A stretch of 64,000 nt of DNA from Botryosphaeria dothidea. Lineage: Eukaryota; Ascomycota; Dothideomycetes; Botryosphaeriales; Botryosphaeriaceae. The notes under the pieces are model-generated. The model ran no database searches, was not told where the DNA came from, and was given only the letters and a program-made list of their open reading frames with translations. The DNA lies in NCBI GenBank assembly GCA_011503125.2, contig WWBZ02000009.1:1-64000 (forward strand), in the 5' to 3' direction. Below are positions 1 to 10,488 of this stretch, one piece after another. Every line of letters begins with the position of its first letter. Position 1 is the first letter of the stretch. Both the position numbers and the translations under genes were made by a program.

Positions 1-19
1 AGCATGCGGAATGTTTTGT

Positions 20-90
20 ATGAGAATGGCACTTGACACAAGCAGGCAGCTTATTGCTGCATGAGAATGGCACTTGACCCAGACAGGCAG
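20..90. repeat. Two-copy direct repeat, 30-bp units
   Basis: Bases 20-49 and 61-90 both begin ATGAGAATGGCACTTGAC and end CAGGCAG. They match at about 27 of 30 positions with a 41-bp period. No coding or structural role is evident. It may be the edge of a longer repeat that starts left of the window. Confidence 0.6.
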
Positions 91-772
91 GTCTCGACGA
101 GCTTATCTGCGATCCCTGCAGAGAAAGCCATGTCGCGCACGAACGAGTGACGTTGGGGTTAAGACCTCGGATAACTGAGCTTATAAAATCCCGAAACCGA
201 AGCCGATCATCAGGCGCAGGGATGAATAACGAACGAGATGAGTATTTTGAAGCGAAGCTCAGTGGGGCATTATGAGGTGCTTTGCTGCTTCGTCGTTTGT
301 TCCGCTTGTTTTCTTATCAATTCGGTTGAACATGTCTCAGTCTCTGAATCGTAGCTTGTGATTTCTCGCGGTTGTGAGGGCTACTCCACGAGGATGGCGG
401 GATATTGCGTTGAGCATAGACCTTTGAGGCTGACTTAGCAGCGCCCGCTGGCTCGGTAAGATGCATCGTAACCGGGATATTTGACCTCCAAATGCAGCTC
501 CTTAGTCGTTCCTTCCGATGTTCCACTTGGCCACGATTCGAACTCGAACACGCCCCAATCGCAGCCACTGTTCATTTTTCGGGGAAGGGTGGGGAGAATC
601 GATAAGGAGCAACCGCGCACACGGGTGGAATTGGATCCCGCCGCCGCGCATGGCCAAGCCGCTTCGGAACGTGGACCGAGACAAGGCCCGAACGTAGATC
701 TCGTTTCCGCTGATGCACTGCTCGCCCCAGAGCCCTAAATCGTTTCGCTAAGCCTGGGCATATGGGATGGTC

Positions 773-800
773 TTTTTTTTTTTTTTTTGGGGGGGGGGGG
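773..800. repeat. T16-G12 homopolymer junction
   Basis: Sixteen T (773-788) are followed directly by twelve G (789-800). It is a low-complexity tract outside any gene I can support, and prone to slippage or length error in assembly. Confidence 0.9.
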
Positions 801-1741
801 TCACGGGTCACGTCATTCTTACCCATGATCCAGACCGCCCCATATCGATCCGAATTTTACTTGAATCAATCATGAGCAGTCGTGAAGTACCGATTCGTCT
901 CTGAGGCAGGCAGCACCCGATCTATCCTCCTCCTGTTTATACTGCACACCGTCAACAGCAGCGGTTCCGGTCCTGCTCCATATGTTGATTGAGAGCTTTC
1001 CCGTGGGTCGCTTTGAAAGATGTTGTCTTTGTGTTTGGACCTTTTAAAGGTATGAGATCACATATGCCAAGGTTTTGGCATCTCATCGTTGACGAACAAT
1101 GTTCCTAGCAACGGAGCACACATCATGGGAGGCCGTAATTTTAGGGCGAAACCTGACTCTTTGGGTGGCGTCGATCGAGCATGGCTTTGTCGGTATATTT
1201 CCCTTCTGCCCTCACTGTATCGACATGATACTTGTCAAGCCCAGGCCCCCAGGGACTGTACGATTGAGCTTCAGCCCTGTCTTGACGCCTCATGTTCTTT
1301 GAAACGAATGAACGCGATGAGATTCTGTGTGCTAAGCCCTGGGTTGGAGATTTTGAGCTCAGGATCTTCTTCGGTCGGTGATCTCGGCGTTTCAGCGGGA
1401 GGAAGTCCACGCGCGATACCAATCGAAATGGGGGTTGGCCATGGCTGACCCGCAAAGAACTTCATGCGTTTAGCCGCTAGTCAATCTGGCCATGGATCAG
1501 AGTCCGAAAAGCGGTGACGTAAGCATCTACTTTGGCCCGCAGAAAACGAAGTATACTGTCCGTGTCCAATCCCAGGAGAGCGGATTCCCCTGTCATAGCT
1601 TTGTCGCTATGCGATTGGCGCTCGCTATTTGGAAATCTCTCTGTGCCCACCAACATGAGTCGCTTCATCGAGCTCCATACTTAAGTGCCAAAGGCATATC
1701 ACAATTGCCACCGTACGCCAGCAATCTGGAAGCGAGCCCCA

Positions 1742-2757
1742 ATGGATTTTACTGCGTGGAACACTGCCCTTTCTGCATCGCCCACTTCGGAGTACTTTGG
1801 TTCCTACGAGCAAAGCCAAAGCGATGTTGCTAGCAATGTAAGTGACTCAGCATTCTCGACTCCATCCAGAGGCATGCACTAGACGAGAGAAAATCCCCAC
1901 ATATACAGAATTGACATGTACCAGTATGCCCACCGCGATCTCAGGGTGGAAACCCATCCCACACCGACTGGCGTCCACCCAACTCCTATCCGGATCAGCA
2001 GCTCTCCGATCCTAGACCCGCCCGGTATCCCTATCAGGATACTTTCGGTGTGCTGAGTGCAACGTCCTATATGGACTCCTCCATCTTTACGGCCGAGAAG
2101 TGTTCAGCGCTATCCGCCGCAGCCCCACCGCAAATGCTATCGCCGTCGCCACCCTCTATCTCCGCGTCCTCCCACTCCTCAAAATCTCCTCGTAGCAGCA
2201 CATCTCTAGGCTCTGGAGCTAAAGACCCCATGGGCTTAGACTCGGGAAGTCGATCGTACTCCGAGAGCCCTCCCGAGGAGCAGAAGCCGACCAGCTCGCC
2301 ATCCTCACCCGGATCACCCGATCCAGAGGCCCCACTAAACTATGCGAAGAACGACGACGAGCGCAGAAACCGACGAGCCCAACAGACACACCGCGAGCGT
2401 AGGGCCCAACGGGTGAAGGACCTGGAGGTCCGGGTCCAAGAGCTCGAATCGCTGGAGAACATCTTGCGGGCGGAGAACGGCGAGCTCAAGGAGGAGCTAA
2501 TGCGGCTCGAGGGTATGCTACGAACGGCGCAACTGTGTCGAGACGCAGGGGAGACGATAGGCTTCCCCGATCCAGTGGCCATGTGGAACTCAATCCAGAA
2601 ACATCCCGTGGTGGCGGCTGGAGGAGTGGACGTAGCTGTAGTCTGCGAGGAGTTGCGGAGCTTGGCATCTCGGCGTGGTAGTAAGGCACTTCTGCTTGAC
2701 CCTAGGCGCATAAACGAAGTTATAGAGAAGTGTAGAAGCGACGGAGTGGCAGATTGA
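1742..2757 (+). CDS. bZIP transcription factor
   Basis: Two-exon model 1742-1837 and 1945-2757, giving 302 residues. Exon 1 starts at an ATG encoding MDFTAWNTAL and ends at a strong GTAAGT donor. Exon 2 begins in phase 0 after a CTCAG acceptor and stays open through the basic region. That region, near residues 168-190, contains NRRAQQTHRERR, matching the fungal N-x-x-A-Q-x-x-x-R basic motif. It is followed by a heptad-spaced coiled coil (VKDLEVRVQELESLENILRA) to about residue 220. The N-terminal third is rich in Ser and Pro and looks like a disordered activation region. As a bZIP it should act in the nucleus as a dimer on DNA. The target is not predictable; it resembles Yap/AP-1-like fungal proteins only in the basic region. 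The second half of exon 2 could also be entered from a GTG at 2050, but the spliced model is better supported. Confidence 0.82.
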
Positions 2758-3255
2758 CTATTTAACGCTTTTCACGAGACTACCCTATTTGACATTCTTT
2801 CCAAACCTGTTCTCAGTGTCTGAACAAGCCGTGGTACACTTCGATCCCTCTACACCTTTCAAAGGGAGAGATCCGAGATTTTTCTCCTATGAGATGGGGT
2901 CACGGCCCACCTGCGAAGTATATTTGTGTTACACGTCGGATCATCTTCCGATGTAGATGATGAATCATCCTCTTGGCGGGGATTATGCTCTCTTTTGTGG
3001 GGCTCTGCTTTAGTTGTGTTCGGGGAACACTTCCTGGACACAGACGGAAGAAGACAAAAGGCTCGCTTCGGATTCGCATCTCTCGTGCTATCCCAAAGAA
3101 CGTACTGCATGGAACGCCTCGCTCTATTGTGTTCTGTTCTACCAGGAAGTTATTTCCATAGAGGAATTCGCCCCCACTCTCGTCTACTCCCTTGCCCCTT
3201 CGGACTATTGTGCACAGGCTCGGCCATCTACCATCTCATCCCTTTTTTGTCACAC
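2758..3255. other. Convergent intergenic region
   Basis: This lies between the 3' ends of the plus-strand bZIP gene and the minus-strand GH105 gene, so it should hold both 3' UTRs. Short frames in all phases overlap and show no domain. I see no gene. Confidence 0.5.
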
Positions 3256-4579
3256 TCATTTCTTACCCTCAACATACAGCTCGTACTCATAGCTTGAGAA
3301 CAGAAAAGGTGAAACACCCTTTAGGTCATTCTCGTATAGAGGAATACTCGCATAATACTGCCCACATCATTAGCACCCTCACAAAAAGGAAAAAGAAAAA
3401 GGGGGGGGGGGGGGGGGGGGGAACCACAAAAATTACCTCAAAAGTCCCGTTGCTGCTGAGACTACCAGTCTGCACAGTCCACTCATAATCCAACGAGCCA
3501 TCCGACTTCTTCTCCTCGGCAAACGTCTCCGTCATCAGCTCGTACCCGTCCAGCGCCGCCTTGAGATACTTCTCGCCCTCGATGTACCCGAACCGCAAAC
3601 CCTTCAACAAGCCGTACACGAACATGGAAGACCCAGAGCTCTCGATGTAATTGCCGGACCGCTCCTCGAGGCCCGGGTCCATGATGTTGTACCACCCTTG
3701 GTCCGCTCGTCCTGCGCCGCAACAACCGCGTCTGAGAGAGACTGCAAGTACCCGATCAAGCGCGCCCTTCCCGGATGCGTCTCCGGGAAGTAGTCGAGCG
3801 TGTCGACGAGCGCCATGATGTACCAGCCGACGGCGCGGCCCCAGACGTGCGGGGCGGCGCCCGTCTCGGGATCGGCCCAGATGGCGCGCTTGCTGTAGTC
3901 GAAGCCGTGCAGGGGCAGGCCGCCGGTGCGCTCGCGGGCGACGGTGGTGCCCGCATCGATGAGGTCGAACTGCAGCGCGATGTCGTCCCAGGCGGTGGTG
4001 TTGTCCGGCTCGAACTCGTGCGTCCAGCGCGCGTAGAAGACGTCGAGCATGTAGATGCCGTCCAGCCACATCTGGTCGATGTACACCGGGTAGCGGTGGT
4101 AGAAGCCGCCGTCGGGGTTGCGCCCGGTCCGGTCGATCTGGCCCCGCAGGGTTTGGGCGGCCGTTCTGTAGACGTCGACGCCGGTCAGGTTGTACAGGTC
4201 GAGGAAGCTGTGGCCCGAAGCGGATGTCGTCGATGGAGTTGCTGTTGTTGTAGAGCAGGATCTCGCCGTTCCAGGCCGGGTAGAGGACGATGTCGGTGTG
4301 GCGCTTGAGGTAGTCGTAGTACTTCTCGTCGCCGGTGCGGTCGTACGCCAGCTTGATGCCGGAAAGGTAGGCGGAGACGGTGTATGCGAAAGTGGGCTCA
4401 ACACCATGCTTGATTTGCGAATTGGCCATCCATGTCAGGTAACGCGGCTTCCCGTCGAACTTGCCGGGATTTATTTTCTCATCCGGGGAAATCTTGAACC
4501 ATCCATTGGGCAAGGTGATCTTTGCCGAAGCCAAGCTTGCACCGGCCAGTGCCGCGGCTGCGACCAGGAAAGACTTCAT
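3256..4579 (-). pseudogene. GH105 unsaturated rhamnogalacturonyl hydrolase, frameshifted
   Basis: Minus strand, exons about 4579-3437 and 3357-3256, roughly 414 residues if read through. GH105 enzymes remove the unsaturated galacturonyl end left by pectin lyases. The start encodes MKSFLVAAAALAGASLASAK, a clear signal peptide, so the product would be secreted. Motifs in order are YLSGIKLAYDRTGDEKYYDY, QMWLDGIYMLDVFYARW (the Asp is the family catalytic residue), HVWGRAVGWYIMAL and SGSSMFVYGLLKG. After a GTAATT/GGGCAG intron (3358-3436) the last exon reads YYASIPLYENDLKGV, a typical GH105 C-terminus. The frame changes twice without room for an intron: one extra base within 4212-4216 (GGCCC) and one missing base at the CCC of 3695-3697. 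The middle ~510 nt keep the family motifs in the shifted frame. This is either assembly error at G/C runs or a recently broken gene. Confidence 0.8.
3401..3421. repeat. G21 homopolymer in the GH105 intron
   Basis: Twenty-one consecutive G on plus form a C21 tract on the coding strand, inside the 79-nt terminal intron of the GH105 gene. There the tract together with the following C/T-rich run acts as an extended pyrimidine tract before the acceptor at 3358-3360. Confidence 0.92.
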
Positions 4580-5366
4580 CACGGAGAATACCAACCAACC
4601 GAACTCTTTTGCCCCTTGAGTGAGAAGATCTAAGCGAGGAAGACACTGCCATGTTTCATGCAAAACAGGACATTTTATGTAGTTTTCGAGATATGCATGA
4701 AGGATCATACCAAGACCGTCCTGCATTGCAGTTTATTGATTCTTCTGGCCAAGATCGACACCAAGAATTCTGATATTGTGGACTTCAACGCCTTTTCCGA
4801 TGCTTTGATCTTAACAACAGTGCTCCAGAAGGATATGATCATCGCTTCACGGAAAAGCATGAAGGTGGTTGCGGGGAGAAGCCTTGGCGCTTGCGGGGAA
4901 GGACGCGGGGGTGGAGATTCGGAGCGGGAGCCAATGAATTCGTACTTCCCTCTTTGCGACACAAATCAGTGCTGGACCTTGAAACTCAACGATGGTGCTG
5001 GAAAAGGGGCTTTGAATGGAGCGGAGCTCACAAGGCACAATGCCGTTGAAGAAGGTAATGAGACCCCTGCCCCCAGGGTGGGCTATATACATAGGGAAAA
5101 GCTTGCAAGAAGTGAAGACGTAGGCTTTCACAGTCTTATTATGGCGACCGTACTCCGATACCCTGACTGTTGCAGAATGCCGTCAGGAGATCGAACGTGC
5201 ACAACCCGTTTTCACGTCTAGTCAATGTTGAAGCTTTCAATTTGATTTAGAAATACGCATTCAAACCCATAGCAGAAGCGCTCACGCATGGCCGCCAAAA
5301 ACCCGACCCCACCATTGAGAAAAAGCCCGTCAAGAATAGACTACACCTTCATCCCCAGTGCGCCGC
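4580..5366. other. GH105 upstream region and formamidase 3' region
   Basis: Promoter side of the minus-strand GH105 gene and 3' side of the minus-strand formamidase gene. The longest plus frame (4658-5221) has no domain and no coding-like features. I see no gene. Confidence 0.5.
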
Positions 5367-6899
5367 TCATCCATCACTAGTAAAAGCGCATGTGCCCAAG
5401 TTCCTCTTCTCCGCAGGCTTATCGGGCGAGATATCAAAATCGAAGATGTCCATCGGCAGACCCATCGTCGTGCAAGCGTTGGGGATCTGTCGCTCTCGTC
5501 AGCCCCACCAATCTTCACACCCAAGCACCACCCATGAAAAAGGAAACAATACTCACATCCACAATCCCAGCAACATGGCCCTGCACCGGCGCACAGCTCA
5601 ATAGCAAATAAATCTGATAATCGCTGTAACCGTACCTCCGCAAATACTCGATGCACCGCAACGCCGTCTGACGGTACGCCACGGTGGCGTCCATGTAGTG
5701 CTGCTTGCCGTGCTGATCGACGCTGAACCCTTCGAAGTAGATATACCTGCCGGGGCCGAACTGCGGCTCGACGGGACCCGGCTGATAGATGGGAGACTTC
5801 ATGCCCAGTTGGGCGATGCCGCCCTTCATGACGGTGCACTTGATGGTGATGACGCCGGGCATCTCGATGGCGCCGCAGAAGGAGATTTCGCCATCGCCCT
5901 CTGTGCTACCCTTAGCATCTCGATCTGAAGGAACAGCAGGGGAACGGAGAAGGAAAACCCACGTGAAAAGTGCAAATCTCCCACACTGAACTTCGCACCC
6001 TTGACATGCACGGGCAAGTACACCTTACTTCCTCTCGACAGGTTCTTGATATCGCAATTGCCACCGTGCTCGGGGCGACCCGGGATAGTGCGCGCACCCT
6101 CCTTCCCCACCTTCTCCTTGAGCGCGGCGTCGGCGTAACCCGCGTGCACGTTGGTCGGCTGGGGCGGCTGTGCGACGATGCGGCCACAGCCATCCATGGC
6201 CTGGATGAGCTCGCCCTCGCGCCTGTTCCACTCGGCTAGCACCTCGGCGGAGGGGGCGCAGCCGAGGATGCCCGGGTGGATGAGGCCGGCGAAACGCACG
6301 CCGGGGATGTGGCGGGACGAGCAGAAGATGCCTTCGAAGTCCCAGATGGCTTTGGCGCTGAGACGGGGGCAAGTGTCAGCCTCACAGTGCAGGAAAACAG
6401 CGGGAAAGATAGCTTCTCACGCCTTGGGGTAAATGTCGTCGAGGAATCCGCCACCGTTGTCCTTGTCAAAGACACCGGTGAAGCCCCACGGTTGCTCCTC
6501 CAGCGGCTGCACGTCCTGAATCTCGACGAGCAGCACGTCGCCCGGCTCTGCGGTTTCAATCTCGAAGGGGCCGGTCAGGTAGTGGATCTTGGTCAGGTCG
6601 ACGTTCTTCATGTCATCGGCGCTGTCGTTGTTCTTGATCTGGCCGCCGGTCCAATCCACGCATTCGATCTTAACGACCTCGCCATTCTTGATCTTGCCAG
6701 CAAAGGGAACTACGCGCGTGTGAGTAGGAATAGCGGAATGTGGATTTCGCGCTACGAACTGTCGGGGTGCCAGCGATTCTGTCACACGTCAGCGACTGCA
6801 TTGGTGCTGCAGCTTCTCAGGTCTTACATGGAGGTGCGGCTGCTCAGCGGCATCTTTGTTCAAGTCTACCTTGGCCGCATAACGGACTTGCTTTGCCAT
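5367..6899 (-). CDS. Formamidase (acetamidase/formamidase family)
   Basis: Six exons on minus: 6899-6828, 6778-6760, 6709-6421, 6357-5963, 5900-5557 and 5486-5367; 412 residues, the usual length of fungal formamidases. It should hydrolyse formamide to formate and ammonia in the cytosol. The 19-nt second exon encodes NRWHPD and splices to give LHNRWHPDIPF, the family signature. Further motifs are VDWTGGQIKNNDSADDMK, GDVLLVEIQDVQP, HIPGVRFAGLIHPGILGC, FSQGDGEISFCGAIEMPG and, after the last intron, VDIPNACTTMGLPMDIFDF. All five introns are 49-69 nt, and every phase closes exactly. Several GATA sites lie in the 270 bp upstream. No missing residue or frameshift was noticed. Confidence 0.95.
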
Positions 6900-7398
6900 T
6901 TTTGCTGTGGATGCTAAGTAGTTTCTCAGGACACTAGGATTCACTGTGAAGAGCGGCGCGGGACCGAAGGGCAATGACGATTTAATTATATTTTTTTATC
7001 TGCGGGGTCGGAGGCGCGGAGGAGGAAGAGCTGGCCTATCCGATAGTTGGGAGCCATTGAACAGCCGATTGACACGGCCAGATCATACCAATGGACAAGC
7101 GGAAGCGGACCAGTCCCAAGCGCTCTGGAGCGATTGGCAGCCGCAGGCGGACGATAAGGCGGAGATAAAGGTGCGTGTTGTTAGTCAAGGTGGCCATGAG
7201 GTGGGGTAGCTCAGCCAGTGCGCGTCATGGCGCCCAAGCTCCACCGCGCTCCTGGAAAGCCACGGAAAGAACCCGGTAACTGATATGCGCTCCGCATTAT
7301 TGTGTAACGCCCTTGACATAAATAATGTTGCTGCCGCTGCCGTCGGTGTCTTGTTGTCTAGACTAGAACTGCACGTGCCCACGCGCCGCCAGCATGCT
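6900..7398. other. Formamidase promoter region
   Basis: Upstream of the minus-strand formamidase gene and downstream of the minus-strand UsgS-like gene. Apart from the GATA sites and a T-rich tract near 6985-6998 I see no gene. Confidence 0.55.
6996..7168. promoter_or_regulatory. Cluster of HGATAR sites upstream of the formamidase gene
   Basis: Four HGATAR motifs lie 97-270 bp before the formamidase ATG: AGATAA on minus (TTATCT at 6996-7001), CGATAG at 7041-7046, CGATAA at 7152-7157 and AGATAA at 7163-7168. HGATAR is the binding site of AreA/NIT2-type GATA factors. The formamidase gene of Aspergillus nidulans is known to be under nitrogen control by AreA, so the placement fits. Binding here is inferred. 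Confidence 0.5.
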
Positions 7399-8730
7399 TC
7401 ACGAGAACCTTTTGCTGGGTGTTTCTGGGTTGAGGGGAGCCTGCGTCGGAGCCTCCGTCTGCACATTGTGCGCGTCGAGATTAGCCAATGGCAGCGACAA
7501 GAATTCGTGCTTGTTCTTCCACTTGATCTGGCTCTCGGAGAAGTTGGCCGCCTCAGCCTCCGCCGGTGCTGGCGGCGGATCCGTGATCTTCGTGATCAGG
7601 TACGCCGTCGAAGCTTCCGCAACGCCGTAGATCAGGACACCAAGCAGCGGAATCTTGAGGAAGACGAAGAACCCGACCCCAAAGCCGAAGAGAACACCCT
7701 CGCGGTCCTTGAACCACGCCTTCTTCTGTTCCTTGGTGTATTTGATGCGGGCAAAGTACGGCTCCAGCTGATTTTCAATTAGTATGTCATCTGTGAAAAA
7801 GGCTTCAACGGGCCTTACCAGTTCTCTCATCAGGCTTCTGGAAGAGAAGTACGACTGCAGGAAGTGCACCAAATAGCGCTTTGGCAAGAATATCGAGCTT
7901 CCGAAGATGATCAGGGCAGGCTCCAGGCCGACAGACTTCTTGAACGTATAGAAACTGGCCGCCGGAAGGACGAAGCGGCCGATGTACGGGAGCCCGGAAG
8001 CAAAATAGACCGCCAGCGATATCCCAGCTCTCCTGCCATACCTACTAAGAAACGCAATAATAGCCTCCATCGGCTTCTTCTTCTCGCTTGTGTCGCCGCG
8101 CTTGGGGTACATGCGCATCGTGGGGTAGTACATGGCGCGAAGGTTTCGAGGGTCGTCGGTCTTGTGCTTCTGGATGTACGTCTGGTCGACCCACTGGAGC
8201 GAGTTCATGAACCTTTGTGCGAATTCAGAGTCAGTGCATGAGCATCTCGGATGGTCGGGAAGCAGGGCTCACATGTCATCCAATGTGGGTGTGACATAGC
8301 GCATCAAGGACATGAGGAAGAAAGGAACCTGCAACACCGAGTTCTCAATGAACTCGAGGCCCTCGACCACATCTTTGCCCCATGTAGACTCCTCGGATTC
8401 TACGAAAAGCGAGATTAACCACACGATCGTCCTTACGCCTAACGTCTGTAGGCAGCAACGATTAGCCGGGAGTCGCAGAAGGAAGGCTGGACAGTCGCAC
8501 CGGAATGGCGATGATCAGGCGGATGACAATGCCAGCGAGCACAGCGAGGGCGGCTTGGCGGTAGTGGTCCGAAGTAAAGAGCGCTGGGTTCTGGAGGGCG
8601 CGATTTGCTAGACGCCACGCTTCCGCGTTAGCCGTTGCGAGAGCTTCAGCTAGTGGCGTGGGGAACACGAACCGCCGACCAAAGTCAGCTGGGCGCCTCG
8701 GATGATGGCATTTGGCTCGAAGTTGGACAT
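7399..8730 (-). CDS. UsgS/RRT8-like multi-pass membrane protein
   Basis: Five exons on minus: 8730-8673, 8607-8501, 8445-8273, 8212-7819 and 7767-7399; 366 residues. The start reads MSNFEPNAIIRGAQLTLVG and splices to ANRALQNPALF; the next exons give DMFMNSLQWVDQTYIQKHK and LRAMYYPTMRMYPKR. This resembles the fungal family annotated as transmembrane protein UsgS, which appears related to yeast RRT8/LDS outer-spore-wall proteins; I recall the family from memory. Hydrophobic segments lie at HYRQAALAVLAGIVIRLIIAI, in the LIIFGSSIFL region and at GFGVGFFVFLKIPLLGVLIYG. A 51-nt intron (7768-7818; GTAAGG, TACTAATT, ATCAG) is in frame and stop-free, so a retained form would add 17 residues. The biochemical role is unknown. 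Confidence 0.8.
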
Positions 8731-9171
8731 CGCTGAAGCCTCCGCGGAAAGTCGGCGGAGAGGCGGGGTTTATGGAGGGGAAGGAAGACCAAGGTGCTCA
8801 ATCTCGAAGCTCGCACGATTCAGCTGCAGCCGCTCGCTTATGACGTACAGCTCGCAATCGTCCGCCAGTTTATTAAGTTGCCGGCTGTTGCTACAAAACT
8901 AGCGTGAAAATATGGTCAGAACTTATTTTTCATGCTGGAGCTTCTGGTGTCCGTATCGTGACATGCTCTTTTCGAACATTCGGCAAGATTTCCGGCGTCT
9001 TGGGGTCAGTGAAATCTTATTTCATTGTTTAGGCTTCGAAACTCAACGTTAGAAAGAGCCATATTTGCATATCTAAACATCGTCAATTTCCTATCTACGG
9101 AAGCTCAGTCCCAAGCTTTCATATCAAATATTTACAGAGGAGAAGGATCAAAGAGGCCGTCCATAGGCGGC
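8731..9171. other. Intergenic between UsgS-like and PL9-like genes
   Basis: Promoter side of the UsgS-like gene and 3' side of the PL9-like gene. Only short overlapping frames occur. I see no gene. Confidence 0.5.
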
Positions 9172-10488
9172 TCACACATCACTTTGGGTGGTGGCACCAA
9201 TGGCGTTACCAGACGTCGGCAGCAAGAAGGTGCTTGCCTTGACCCTGCCGTTCGACTCCCTTGCGCCCTTGAGCGTTGACGGATCAACGCTCTTGAACGT
9301 GCTGTTGGCCCACGTGCCACCGATATCCCACGAGTTGCCGCTCGCTGTGATGCCGTCGCCGGTCAAGCTGACCTGGCCAGCGGTACCGCCGTTCAACGCC
9401 GCAATGTTCGCTTTCAGCGTGCTGGGCGAGCTCCTGAAGTTGAAGCCGGTGTCGCCGTTGTTCCATGCCGTGTTCCTCTCAATCGTCATGGCACCCGGGT
9501 TGCCGTTGTCAATAAAGCCCTTCTTAAAGTTCGAGAACGCTATCGAGTTCCGCACGATGTGGCCGGCGGGCTGGATGTCCACGTCTGAGCCGCCGCCGCC
9601 GAGCTTGAACCCGTTGCCATCGCCCTCGAAGTCGGTAAAGCCCCAGCGGTTGTAGCCGTTGCCCCATGAGTAGACCTCCTCAATAGTCACAGGGGACTCG
9701 AAAAGCCAGAGGTCGAGGCCGTCGTCGACGTTGTCCCAGAGGCGGGAGTTGCGCAGCGAGTTGCCCGCACCGGAGCCCTCTTTGCAGGCGAACCCGTCGG
9801 CAGATTCGCCATTCTTGCGCGGATCGCGGTTGCGGTAGGAGTCAAGGTAGATCACCGTGTTGTTCTCGGCCGCGCCCTGGAGTTGGAAGCCAGTCTCGTA
9901 GTTGTCGTGCGTCGAAAGCTTCTCATAGTAGTTGTGGGAAGCATCACGGGAGTAGACACCATAGGGACCGTTGATGAGCCTGTGTGATAGTTAGTCTTCC
10001 TGACTGGGAGAGCAATTGCTCTAAGAGGACATACTCCAAGTTGTAAAACTTCCAATAGTTGCCCTTCTCAATGTGCAGGATACCCCTCTCCTTGTTCGGC
10101 AAGGATTCATCCAGTCCGTACGGTGTGCTGGCGTAGGAACAATCAGTCTCTTTCTTGTTGTTCGATAATCATATTCGCATGCTTACCCGGGGAGTTCCTC
10201 GCCATCCAACACAACCGCTTCATTCTCGTAAGACCTGAGAGTGATGGGCGACGTGGCAGTGCCGCTCTTCGTAATTTGGATGTTGGTAGTCGGCTTGTAT
10301 GTGCCGGCGCGAAGGTGGATTGTATCGCCGGCCTTCGCAGCATTGACAGCGGACTGAATCGATCCGTAGGGAGCGGTAACGGAGCCACTTCCGGTTCCAG
10401 TCGGCGAGACATAAATGTCAGCGGCGTGGACGCTGCCGAGCAGAAGAGCAAGGACAGCGACAGTGGTGGTGGAGCGTGCGGCAGACAT
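9172..10488 (-). CDS. Secreted pectate lyase-type protein (PL9-like, right-handed beta-helix)
   Basis: Three exons on minus: 10488-10187, 10127-10035 and 9979-9172; 400 residues. The N-terminus (VAVLALLLGSVHA) is a signal peptide with mature start near ADIYVSPTGTGSG. The IYVSPTGTG opening followed by AVNAAKAGDTIHLRAGTY is typical of Pel9A/PelL-type beta-helix lyases. Later blocks such as NGPYGVYSRDASHNYYEKL, SADGFACKEGSGAGN, NVDDGLDLWLFESPVTIE and FKLGGGG continue the family pattern. The Asp-rich DNVDDGLDLW stretch is where family members bind calcium. Members cleave polygalacturonate or rhamnogalacturonan by beta-elimination, leaving the unsaturated ends that GH105 enzymes remove. The nearby GH105 gene (3.3-4.6 kb) therefore fits the same pathway. 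The exact polymer specificity cannot be told from sequence. Confidence 0.85.

Larger units (their letters stand above)
1..1741. other. No gene recognised (left edge to bZIP)
   Basis: Open frames here are short (longest about 119 codons), overlap one another on both strands and show no recognisable domain. The stretch holds the 30-bp direct repeat at 20-90 and a T16-G12 homopolymer junction at 773-800. The last few hundred bases presumably include the promoter of the bZIP gene. Confidence 0.5.

Noticed and set aside
500..560. Possible tRNA T-arm (TTCGA-type B box) on minus near 520-545
   Set aside because: The T stem does not pair and no A box or acceptor stem could be placed at the right distance.
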